From: Chryseobacterium sp. MA9 | GTDB lineage: Bacteria; Bacteroidota; Bacteroidia; Flavobacteriales; Weeksellaceae | Assembly (NCBI RefSeq): GCF_024399315.1 | Contig: NZ_CP075170.1 | Span: 620,001 to 684,000, forward strand | Length of the DNA: 64,000 nucleotides | Reading direction: 5' to 3' | Part shown: positions 44,013 through 50,580 of the stretch, piece after piece | How the letters are laid out: each line of letters opens with the position of its first letter | Numbering within the stretch: position 1 is the first letter of the stretch | Translations under genes and position numbers: made by a program | The notes under the pieces: generated by a model | Database searches by the model: none | Told to the model about the DNA's origin: nothing | The model's input: only the letters and a program-made list of their open reading frames with translations

Positions 44013-44366
44013 TTATGCTGCTGCGAAAAATGAAGATGGGGGAGCCCGTGAGCTGAAGAAGTCGAGAAGACAACGGTATGAAATAGCTTTGGGCTGAGGC
44101 ATTTCGTTGTCATTTGTAATATCGATGGCAAAATCCATATCCAAAGGTTCAGGAAGGAGAACATTACTCATATGCATATGAAGCGCACACTGACATTCAT
44201 CGTCCTGTGAAAAGGTAGGGATTTTCTCTTCTTTGGAACCTTTTTTATAGATCACTTTACTTTTGGCATGATTAGCGTGATCAAAACACGTTGTTATGCC
44301 GCTGACATTAGAAATAAATATCAGAAGTAAAGAGAAAACAAAAAAGACTCTGAGAAATTTTTGCAT
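44013..44366 (-). CDS. Small secreted Cys/His-rich protein
   Basis: A 117-residue exported protein, starting at MQKFLRVFFVFSLL (an upstream TTG is less likely). After the signal come Cys27, His30 and His33, then CQCALHMHM (Cys58, Cys60, His63, Met64, His65, Met66), a typical soft-metal pattern, and Cys99. The C-terminus reads SSRAPPSSFF; an RAPP-like end is something I associate with DUF2946 proteins found beside copper-linked TonB receptors. This is the first gene of the operon. A metal-binding role is inferred. Confidence 0.6.
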   Translation of the reverse strand: MQKFLRVFFVFSLLLIFISNVSGITTCFDHANHAKSKVIYKKGSKEEKIPTFSQDDECQCALHMHMSNVLLPEPLDMDFAIDITNDNEMPQPKAISYRCLLDFFSSRAPPSSFFAAA

Positions 44367-44375
44367 AATAGAAAA

Positions 44376-44383
44376 CAAAAGTA
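44376..44383 (-). promoter_or_regulatory. -7 box of TonB-DUF3526 operon
   Basis: The minus strand reads TACTTTTG, consensus, 9 bases before the first ATG. No Fur-like palindrome was seen nearby. Confidence 0.55.
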
Positions 44384-44512
44384 CAATTTAATTTGATAAA
44401 AATTGAACGATGAATGAAAAGTAACAGATATTTTTAAGTAAAAATAAAAACTGCAACTATAAACCTAATAATTTTATCCTCCGTTGGATGCATGAGATAT
44501 TTTCCGTAACAG

Positions 44513-44528
44513 TATGATCTGGATCATA
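44513..44528. promoter_or_regulatory. CRP/FNR-like palindrome
   Basis: TATGATC-TG-GATCATA is a perfect 16-bp palindrome and close to the FNR consensus TTGATnnnnATCAA. Its centre (44520.5) is 41.5 bases upstream of the start site expected from the -7 box at 44550-44557, the standard class II activator position. Confidence 0.45.
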
Positions 44529-44549
44529 TTTTGTGATATAAACACTTGT

Positions 44550-44557
44550 TATATTTG
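44550..44557 (+). promoter_or_regulatory. Promoter of candidate sRNA
   Basis: TATATTTG (-7) with TTTTG ending at 44533, 16 bases upstream (-33). Both boxes match Bacteroidota consensus. Confidence 0.5.
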
Positions 44558-44561
44558 GCCC

Positions 44562-44628
44562 ATCGAAATTTCATATTTCTGACAAATTACAGTATAACCT
44601 TCCGATGATTCGGGAGGTTTTTTGTTTT
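44562..44628 (+). ncRNA. Candidate small RNA, about 65 nt
   Basis: Between the promoter and the terminator at 44597-44628 lies a short unit without an ORF. If real, it is a 60-70 base RNA whose last half is the terminator hairpin. Family not recognised. Confidence 0.35.
44597..44628 (+). terminator. Terminator of candidate sRNA
   Basis: ACCTTCCGA pairs with TCGGGAGGT (one G-U) and is followed by TTTTTTGTTTTT. No annotated gene upstream accounts for it. Confidence 0.75.
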
Positions 44629-44914
44629 TATATTAAGCTATAAGTTACAACCTCAATAAATTCAGAGATTGAGCAAATTCAACAAAATGTCCGCTAAAAA
44701 ATAGAAAGTAAAGTTGAAAAGTCCATTGAAATTTACAATATTGAGAACCGAATACCTTACAAGCTATTAAAGTCAGTGGTAACACAGATGTTCACATAAG
44801 CACAAAAATTTCTCAGTGAGACCGTATAAAAAAGAAAACGTATTTAAAAGGAAGAAATAGTAGCGCTAGAATTAAAATAGGGTTTTTTCCTCACGATTTT
44901 GGGATTTACAATTT

Positions 44915-44922
44915 TAATTTTG
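44915..44922 (+). promoter_or_regulatory. -7 box of lysozyme gene
   Basis: TAATTTTG, consensus, 21 bases before the ATG. Confidence 0.45.
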
Positions 44923-44943
44923 CTGAATATAAAAACGAAATAA

Positions 44944-45384
44944 ATGAAAACATCACAAAAAGGAATAAATCTGATTGTATCATTTGAAGGCTTCAGCGCT
45001 AAGCCTTATCTGGATTCTGCAGGAATTCCGACAATAGGGTATGGTAACACTTACTATCCGGGAGGAAAGAAAGTAACCATGAAAGATACTGCAATCAGTA
45101 AAGAAAAAGGAGTAGAATTATTCGCTGCAGTCCTGCCAACTTATGAAAAGATAGTGAACTCAAAAGTGAGAATAGCACTTAATCAGAATCAGTTTGATGC
45201 TTTAGTTTCTCATGCTTATAATACCGGAGGATCTGAGACTCTGTTTTCTCTCATCAATAAAAGAGCAGCAGATTTAGAAATCAGAAATTGGTTTACTACG
45301 AGATACATTACCGCTGGAGGAAAAGTTTTAAATGGTCTTATCCGAAGAAGAAAGGCTGAAGCTGATCTGTTTTTCACGAAATAA
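44944..45384 (+). CDS. GH24 phage-type lysozyme
   Basis: A 146-residue muramidase cutting the MurNAc-GlcNAc bond. The T4-like catalytic set is Glu15, Asp24 and Thr30 (SFEGFSAKPYLDSAGIPTIG), with the same spacing as T4 Glu11/Asp20/Thr26. LNQNQFDALVSHAYNTG and GLIRRRKAEADLF are usual GH24 motifs. There is no signal peptide, holin or other phage gene, so it is an orphan; it might be a phage leftover or a domesticated enzyme exported by another route. Confidence 0.92.
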   Translation: MKTSQKGINLIVSFEGFSAKPYLDSAGIPTIGYGNTYYPGGKKVTMKDTAISKEKGVELFAAVLPTYEKIVNSKVRIALNQNQFDALVSHAYNTGGSETLFSLINKRAADLEIRNWFTTRYITAGGKVLNGLIRRRKAEADLFFTK

Positions 45385-45418
45385 ATAATCCCCCATTGTT
45401 AGGTGGGAATTATTTATT
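45380..45418 (+). terminator. Hairpin after lysozyme gene
   Basis: AATAAATAAT and ATTATTTATT with inner CCCA/TGGG pairs; it overlaps the stop codon. T-run is modest. Confidence 0.55.
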
Positions 45419-45551
45419 AGCTAAAAAAGCCGTTAGATTCCAGACTCAATCATTATGGTTTCCCGTAGAGTTATGACTACAGTCATATCCGTAAATTCCT
45501 GTTTGCATTATATTTGAAGATTGAATAATTCAAATTAGTTGAAAAGAGACA

Positions 45552-45586
45552 TTTTTTTACCTCCTAATGCATAGGAGGTTTTTTGT
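45552..45586. terminator. Terminator of tRNA-Arg
   Basis: ACCTCCTA-atgca-TAGGAGGT is perfect with T-runs on both sides, so it works on either strand; the tRNA gene reads towards it. Confidence 0.85.
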
Positions 45587-45609
45587 TTGGAAAGTATTAA
45601 ATATATAAG

Positions 45610-45681
45610 TAGCCCCACCAGGGATCGAACCTGGATCTAAAGTTTAGGAAACTTTTATTCTATCCATTGAACTATGAGGCC
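45610..45681 (-). tRNA. tRNA-Arg (anticodon CCT)
   Basis: The minus strand folds as a 72-base cloverleaf: acceptor GGCCTCA/TGGGGCT with two G-U pairs, anticodon arm AAAGT-TTCCTAA-ACTTT with anticodon CCT, and T arm CCAGG-TTCGATC-CCTGG. Discriminator base is A; the CCA end is not encoded. It reads AGG codons. Confidence 0.95.
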
Positions 45682-45904
45682 TGGTTTGGGTAATAAAATT
45701 ACAAACTATTTGATGTGATACAAGCGTGGGAGATTTAACCACAGATTGCACAGATGTTTGAGAATTTTTTTATTGTGCCGTTTTGTGTCTTTGACATATA
45801 GTAAAGTTACGAAAATGCTTCTATAAAAGAGCTGTAGGATAAAAGAATCTGCCCTTTAGAGGCAGATCCAGTAGATAAATACATCTCATTTTTTTAATTA
45901 GACA

Positions 45905-45937
45905 ACAATAAAAAGCACAGCCGACAATGCTGTGCTT
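45905..45937 (-). terminator. Terminator after S41 peptidase gene
   Basis: AAGCACAGC-cgacaat-GCTGTGCTT is a perfect 9-bp stem; the minus strand continues with TTTTTATT. It lies about 170 bases past the S41 stop. Confidence 0.65.
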
Positions 45938-46072
45938 AAATTTTTATTTCAAATTTAATTGCAATTTCAATAGTAGTAAGAAAAGCAAATAAAGTTTCCA
46001 CTTCGATTTTTATTACATAGTAAATGTAGTAATAATTTTAATACGAAATATGAATTTAATGTTAAAATTCAC

Positions 46073-46102
46073 AAGTTATCCACAATTTGTTGTGGATAAC
46101 TT
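46073..46102. promoter_or_regulatory. Inverted pair of perfect DnaA boxes
   Basis: AAGTTATCCACAA, loop TTTG, TTGTGGATAACTT: a perfect 13-bp inverted repeat made of TTATCCACA (46076-46084) and its complement TGTGGATAA (46091-46099). Both are exact DnaA boxes, next to an AT-rich stretch on the left. It could belong to an origin or to a DnaA-controlled site. Confidence 0.6.
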
Positions 46103-46107
46103 TGCAG

Positions 46108-47538
46108 CTAGTTTAAAATCCAGGTTTTTGCTGCCTCAATATCCATATCCTGTCCTTCTTTCGGTTCTACAGGAATGTCCGGATCTATCTTTCCGTAATA
46201 GACTTTTTCATTACGGTCCATTTCGTAAGAAGTAGCCAGGGCAAGGCTTTTACCATCACTTAAAGGATAAGGTCTGTTTGCTGAAGTATATCCTGCTGAA
46301 GGCTGTCCAATTAATTTTACATTGTTCTTCCCAATAAAAGCAATGGTAGTAGCTTCTCCGGAGCTTGCTGTACTTGGACCAATCAGCACTGCTATTTTTG
46401 ACTGACCGCTCTTAAGCTCATAGGGTTCCTCAATTTTATGCGGACCAAACTTTCTGTTTTTATAGATCCATGGACTCTTTTTACCATTGTAGACAAAATA
46501 CCCCAGTGTTCCTTCACCTATAAGGCTGCCAAGTCCACTGATCATAGGGTACATATTTCCTCCGGTGTTGGTTCTCAGGTCTACAATCCAGCCTTTAATC
46601 GTATTTTCAGAGTCCAGCTTTTTAATCATATTATGAATCTGTAAGGCAAAAGCATCCCCAACTTCTGTATTTAAAGAAGCAAAACCGGGAACTGAAACAT
46701 ATCCGATGTTTTGATCGATCAGTCTGGAATCAGGCCTTGCATCATTAGTATTGGCAATTTTTTGCTTCTCTGTACGTTCTTTGCCATCAATGAAAGAATG
46801 ATTATCACCAGCCTCTCTCAGGCTTTTGATGATATAATTTAAAGCGGTATCTGTATCATCAACTGTTTTCATTCCTTTTGAGAGATAATTCAGATTGGTA
46901 TCAATATTCTTCCAATCTAATTTATCTGAAAAAATAGAATTCTTTTTCACAATATCTTTAAACTCCTGAATGTATTTTGCAGAAGCTTTTGAAGGCTCCT
47001 CTTTTGAAAACGCAATTTTATTGAGCTCAAAATGATCAAACCAAACTGTTCCGTTCCCTGTAAATACCCCACCAAGAAGCAGGCTTTTTACATTTTTATC
47101 AACAGTGAAAATCAAAGAATATTTTGTCCAGTCTTTGTTCACAGCAATGGACTTTCGCTGTGATTCTGAGTTTCCGAAGTCAATCATTTTACCATTTTCA
47201 TCTTTTACCTGAGTCCATAGATTGATTGTTCCATTAGTATTCTCAGATTTTACATAAGCACTGATTTCTATTTTCTCTAATTGCTGAATGTCTAGAGGAA
47301 CTTTTTGGGAAAAAGATTGAAAGTTTTTGGTATCATCAGACTTTCCTATAAGCTGCATCGAGGCTTTTCCTCCGAAGTATTGAGTGTAATCTATTTTTCC
47401 TTCGTATGAATCTGTTTTTTTAATATTCCAGTGATTGGGTAAGCCATCTGTCATGTTTTCAAAACCAGCATTTTGTATTTGAGCTTCCACTGAGCAGAAC
47501 AGAAATGCTGCTATAATAGTGTAGGTCAATTTTTTCAT
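46108..47538 (-). CDS. S41-family (C-terminal processing) peptidase
   Basis: A 476-residue exported serine peptidase. Signal MKKLTYTIIAAFLFCSVEA; residues about 20-160 form a beta-rich carbohydrate-binding-like domain (NAGFENMTDGLPNHWNIKK... VWFDHFEL); the S41 catalytic region follows with GWIVDLRTNTGGNMYPM and the nucleophile Ser in GPSTASSGEAT (near 390). There is no obvious PDZ domain. It probably acts in the periplasm or outer membrane on unknown peptides. Downstream of it are the DnaA-box hairpin and terminator. Confidence 0.88.
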   Translation of the reverse strand: MKKLTYTIIAAFLFCSVEAQIQNAGFENMTDGLPNHWNIKKTDSYEGKIDYTQYFGGKASMQLIGKSDDTKNFQSFSQKVPLDIQQLEKIEISAYVKSENTNGTINLWTQVKDENGKMIDFGNSESQRKSIAVNKDWTKYSLIFTVDKNVKSLLLGGVFTGNGTVWFDHFELNKIAFSKEEPSKASAKYIQEFKDIVKKNSIFSDKLDWKNIDTNLNYLSKGMKTVDDTDTALNYIIKSLREAGDNHSFIDGKERTEKQKIANTNDARPDSRLIDQNIGYVSVPGFASLNTEVGDAFALQIHNMIKKLDSENTIKGWIVDLRTNTGGNMYPMISGLGSLIGEGTLGYFVYNGKKSPWIYKNRKFGPHKIEEPYELKSGQSKIAVLIGPSTASSGEATTIAFIGKNNVKLIGQPSAGYTSANRPYPLSDGKSLALATSYEMDRNEKVYYGKIDPDIPVEPKEGQDMDIEAAKTWILN

Positions 47539-47570
47539 AGTTATTAATTTTGGCTAAAATAAAGAACTTG

Positions 47571-47633
47571 TCAACAAATTTACACTCTGTTAACAAATTT
47601 TAGTAATGGTTTAGAAGGATTAACAAATTTTAG
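47571..47633. repeat. TtAACAAATTT repeated three times
   Basis: Copies start at 47571 (TCAACAAATTT), 47590 and 47620 (both TTAACAAATTTTAG), spaced 19 and 30 bp. They fill the gap just upstream of the S41 peptidase start and may be binding sites. Confidence 0.45.
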
Positions 47634-47635
47634 AC

Positions 47636-48412
47636 TTATAATGATTGTTCAGAAAGGTATTTTAAAACAAAATCATTTAAGATTTTTTTCTCTTCATCAC
47701 TGCCTTTATTGTCCATATGACCATGGTTAATGGAGGTTGTTTGTACTGTCATAGAATACTTTTTTTGCTCTGTTTCGCTTGGTAGTACTCCTTCATCAGC
47801 AGGATAATCGTTAGAACGTAAAGTATAAATTTTAGGAATTGAAGTTCTCGGCAGGAACATTCTCCGGTTATCCATTGTAATCAGTTTATACACCAGATTA
47901 GGGTGCTGATTACTGAATAACGCCGCCATATCACCGCCATTGGAATGTCCTATTAATGTCAGATGTTTATAATCCAGTTCCGGTTTTGTCTTTTTAAGTT
48001 CATTAATTACAAACAGAATGTTATCCGAACCATTTTGCCAGAAAGGCCTTCTTACCAACTGTAAATTTCCTTCTGTTGGTAAAGGGCTGTCTGTCGTCAG
48101 CTCATGTTGAATACTTACCGTAAAATAACCTTTTGAAGCCAGTTTTTCCGTTAAATAAGAATACACAAAATAATCTCCGCCTTTATTGAAACCATACCCA
48201 TGATTGAAGATGACAATCTGCTGGCCGGGAATCTTTTTATCAGTTTTTGGATAATAAAAGGCAACAGGAATCTTACGGTTTCTGCTTTGGTTAAACATAG
48301 TTAACGTATCCAGTTTTACTTCATAATCATGACTTTGATTATTTCTATTTTGTACAGCACAACTGGTTATAAAAAGAAGAATAGCAAAAAGAATAGAAAA
48401 GGAGTACTTCAT
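47636..48412 (-). CDS. Alpha/beta-hydrolase lipoprotein
   Basis: A 258-residue predicted lipoprotein (signal ending FITSC, Cys18). The alpha/beta fold shows an oxyanion region IFNHGYGFNKGG, the nucleophile elbow GHSNGG (about 154-159), and a likely catalytic His in NHGHMDN. It resembles carboxylic-ester hydrolase or dienelactone-hydrolase-like proteins; substrate unknown. It lies 8 bases after the epoxide hydrolase gene and is probably co-transcribed. Confidence 0.82.
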   Translation of the reverse strand: MKYSFSILFAILLFITSCAVQNRNNQSHDYEVKLDTLTMFNQSRNRKIPVAFYYPKTDKKIPGQQIVIFNHGYGFNKGGDYFVYSYLTEKLASKGYFTVSIQHELTTDSPLPTEGNLQLVRRPFWQNGSDNILFVINELKKTKPELDYKHLTLIGHSNGGDMAALFSNQHPNLVYKLITMDNRRMFLPRTSIPKIYTLRSNDYPADEGVLPSETEQKKYSMTVQTTSINHGHMDNKGSDEEKKILNDFVLKYLSEQSL

Positions 48413-48420
48413 GGATTGTT

Positions 48421-49530
48421 TTATTTAACAGAATAAAAGAATGATCTTAGTTCATCTGCAAATATATGAGGTAATTCCAGTGCAGCAAAATGACCTCCTT
48501 CACTCATCTTTTTAAAGCTGGTCACATTCACGAAACGTTCTGCCCATTCTTTGGGAAACTGAGCTTCACGGGGAAATACAAGCACTCCGGCCGGAACATT
48601 GCTTTTTTGATGAACGTGAGTTCCGCTCCATAAAGCAGCAGCGTCTTCTTTGTACATTCTGGCAGAAGATCCTATTGTTTGGGTTACCCAGTAAATCATA
48701 ATATTGGTGAGGATTTCATCTTTTCCTCCAAAAGCAGTTTCTATTAATTCCGGTGGCGATCCGGCGTTGATAAAGCTTATAATCCAGCCTGCAAGTCCGA
48801 TAGGAGAGTCGTTCAGTCCATAAGCAAGAGACTGAGGTTTGGTAGACTGTACCATTGCATAAGCTCCTTCACTGTACCACCATCGCTGTACAAACTGAGC
48901 GAATGCCTGCTCATCTTCTCTCATTGTTGCTGGATCTTCCTGACCAGTAGGATATCCTACATCTGTAAGATGAACGGCTTCCAGTACTTCAGGATACTTT
49001 GAAGTTAATGATTTTACAACGCTCATACCAATATCTCCTCCGGCAGCACAAAATTTTCCATATCCAAGTACTTCGGTCATCAGTTTTTTCCAAAGATCAG
49101 CGACTCTTTCACTGCTGACCGCTGTTTTGTCAGAAAAGCCAAATCCAGGAATAGAAGGGATAATCAGATCAAAACTCTGTTCACCTTCTGTTAGCAAAGG
49201 GATAATTTTATGAAAACGGTAATAGCTGTCTGGCCAGCCATGAGTAAGGATCAGCGGTTTTGGATTTGAGCCTTTTCCTCTAATGTATTGAAAATGAATC
49301 AAAACTCCGTTTATGCGGGTTGTATACTGAGGATGTTGATTCAGCTGGTGCTCATGCATTCTCCAGTCGTAATCGTTGATCCAATACTGGGTAAGTTCTT
49401 TCAGATAAGTTTCGCTTGTGCCGTAGTTCCATCCGGAATTTTCGGACTCTCCGGGCCAGCGGGCATTTTGCAGACGGTTTTTCAGATCGGTTATAACCGA
49501 TTCGGGAATGTTTACTGTAAATGGTTCCAT
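48421..49530 (-). CDS. Epoxide hydrolase-family protein (EHN type)
   Basis: A 369-residue alpha/beta-hydrolase with the N-terminal EHN domain (FTVNIPESVITDLKNRLQNARWP). HGWPDSYYRF (97-106) is the oxyanion loop, and GGDIGMS places the nucleophile at Asp166; the His is in KMSEGGHFAALE. This fits microsomal-type epoxide hydrolases, which open epoxides via an ester intermediate. No signal peptide is present. First of a two-gene unit with the lipoprotein hydrolase. Confidence 0.9.
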   Translation of the reverse strand: MEPFTVNIPESVITDLKNRLQNARWPGESENSGWNYGTSETYLKELTQYWINDYDWRMHEHQLNQHPQYTTRINGVLIHFQYIRGKGSNPKPLILTHGWPDSYYRFHKIIPLLTEGEQSFDLIIPSIPGFGFSDKTAVSSERVADLWKKLMTEVLGYGKFCAAGGDIGMSVVKSLTSKYPEVLEAVHLTDVGYPTGQEDPATMREDEQAFAQFVQRWWYSEGAYAMVQSTKPQSLAYGLNDSPIGLAGWIISFINAGSPPELIETAFGGKDEILTNIMIYWVTQTIGSSARMYKEDAAALWSGTHVHQKSNVPAGVLVFPREAQFPKEWAERFVNVTSFKKMSEGGHFAALELPHIFADELRSFFYSVK

Positions 49531-49591
49531 ATTACTATTTTATTTTGGTGTAAGTGTATTTTTCGGAATATATTGATAGTAAGAATGTTAT

Positions 49592-49599
49592 CAAAGTTA
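49592..49599 (-). promoter_or_regulatory. -7 box of epoxide hydrolase gene
   Basis: The minus strand reads TAACTTTG and continues GATAA, the same 12 bases as upstream of the DUF6157 gene. Confidence 0.45.
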
Positions 49600-49811
49600 A
49601 AAACTTTCTCTTTTAATAAATGTTGTCAAAATCATAAATTTTTTGATTTTTTAATGATGAAAAATAGGTAACTTTAATCCATTAAAATCTCGTAATACAT
49701 ATTACTATTATTCAGGTATATTTTTAACCTGAAAATCTTAGGTTCAATTTCTGAGCCCAATACATTTATTATATCATATCTAAAAAGCAAAGGCAATATG
49801 TCAATTGTAGT

Positions 49812-49845
49812 ATCAACGGTCATTAGCGGTTAATCTGCCGTTGAT
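49812..49845. promoter_or_regulatory. Inverted repeat upstream of NmrA-like gene
   Basis: ATCAACGG and CCGTTGAT are perfect complements 18 bases apart; possible operator or leader hairpin. Confidence 0.4.
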
Positions 49846-49874
49846 TATTGATATTTAATATTAAAAAAATCATT

Positions 49875-50516
49875 ATGAATACTTATAAAATTGCCGTTAT
49901 CGGCGGAACAGGAAAATCCGGACAGTATCTGATACAAAACCTTTTGAAAAAAGGATACTCCCTTAAACTTTTAATAAGACATCCTGAAAATTTTACTATT
50001 CAAAATTCCTTAATTGAAGTGGTAAAAGGAGATGTAAGAGATGAAACAGCTGTCCGTTCATTGATTGAAGGAACTGGTGTTGTAATGAGCACTTTGGGGC
50101 AGCCAAAAGGAGAGAAATCTATATTCAGTGATGCTGCGGAAAATATTATCCGGGCGATGAATCATTATGGAGTCAGCCGGTATATTGTAACTACTGGTTT
50201 GAGTGTAAATACATCAGCAGATCATAAAAATGAAAGGGTAAAAATGGCTACAGACTGGATGTATCAGAACTATCCTGAGACAACAGCTGACAAACAAAAA
50301 GAGTATGAACTTCTTTTTGAAAGCCACCTCAACTGGACTTTAGTAAGATTACCACTAATTCATCTTACAGAAGAAAATTTCCCAAAGGAAACAAGCCTTA
50401 CAGACTGTAAAGGTGAAGGTATCAGTGCTGCAGATCTGGCGGAATTTTTAGCTTCTCAGATCGAGGATTCTGAATATATAAGGAAGAGTCCGTTTTTGTA
50501 TAATCTGAAAGAGTAA
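49875..50516 (+). CDS. NmrA-like NAD(P)-binding reductase
   Basis: A 213-residue atypical SDR. The ATG of MNTYKIAVIGGTGKSG is chosen; nine in-frame codons upstream look non-coding. The Rossmann loop is IGGTGKSG (9-16). VVKGDVRDETAV and VMSTLGQPKGEKS are typical of NmrA/BLVRB-like proteins. These bind NAD(P)H and act as reductases or redox sensors. Activity is not deducible. Confidence 0.82.
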   Translation: MNTYKIAVIGGTGKSGQYLIQNLLKKGYSLKLLIRHPENFTIQNSLIEVVKGDVRDETAVRSLIEGTGVVMSTLGQPKGEKSIFSDAAENIIRAMNHYGVSRYIVTTGLSVNTSADHKNERVKMATDWMYQNYPETTADKQKEYELLFESHLNWTLVRLPLIHLTEENFPKETSLTDCKGEGISAADLAEFLASQIEDSEYIRKSPFLYNLKE

Positions 50517-50532
50517 AGAATATGTAAAGAAG

Positions 50533-50564
50533 AGGCTGCCACAATATTGTGACAGCTTCTTTTA
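50533..50564. terminator. Terminator between NmrA-like and methyltransferase genes
   Basis: GAGGCTGcCACAAT and ATTGTGaCAGCTTC form an interrupted stem followed by TTTT; the genes converge here. Confidence 0.6.
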
Positions 50565-50580
50565 ATTAGTATAAAGATCT

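Larger units (their letters stand above)
44384..44943. other. 560-base non-coding region
   Basis: No convincing protein gene. It contains a CRP/FNR-like palindrome, a consensus promoter, a terminator (candidate sRNA), a degenerate CACAGAT-type spacer fragment near 44774-44790, and a promoter for the lysozyme at 44915-44922. Confidence 0.5.
45682..46107. other. Non-coding region between tRNA and S41 gene
   Basis: Contains a spacer repeat fragment (AACCACAGATTGCACAGAT near 45740), two hairpins (ATCTGCC/GGCAGAT at 45847-45867 and the terminator at 45913-45937), a very AT-rich stretch with TAGTAA trios, and the inverted DnaA boxes. No coding frame is convincing. Confidence 0.55.
49531..49874. 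other. Divergent region EH / NmrA-like
   Basis: A 344-base gap. The minus strand has a consensus -7 box (49592-49599); the plus side has the inverted repeat ATCAACGG/CCGTTGAT (49812-49845) 30 bases before the next ATG. Nothing coding. Confidence 0.5.

Noticed and set aside
44944..45681. Integrated phage or genomic island at tRNA-Arg
   Set aside because: Only one phage-like gene (lysozyme), no integrase, and no duplicated tRNA end was seen in the window.
46000..46110. Firm call of the chromosomal origin
   Set aside because: Only two exact DnaA boxes, no dnaA/dnaN nearby, and gene directions do not diverge from here. Kept as a finding only.
46050..46235. 61-codon plus-strand frame over the DnaA-box hairpin
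   Set aside because: It overlaps the S41 C-terminus in antisense and its start lies inside AT-rich spacer; no protein features.
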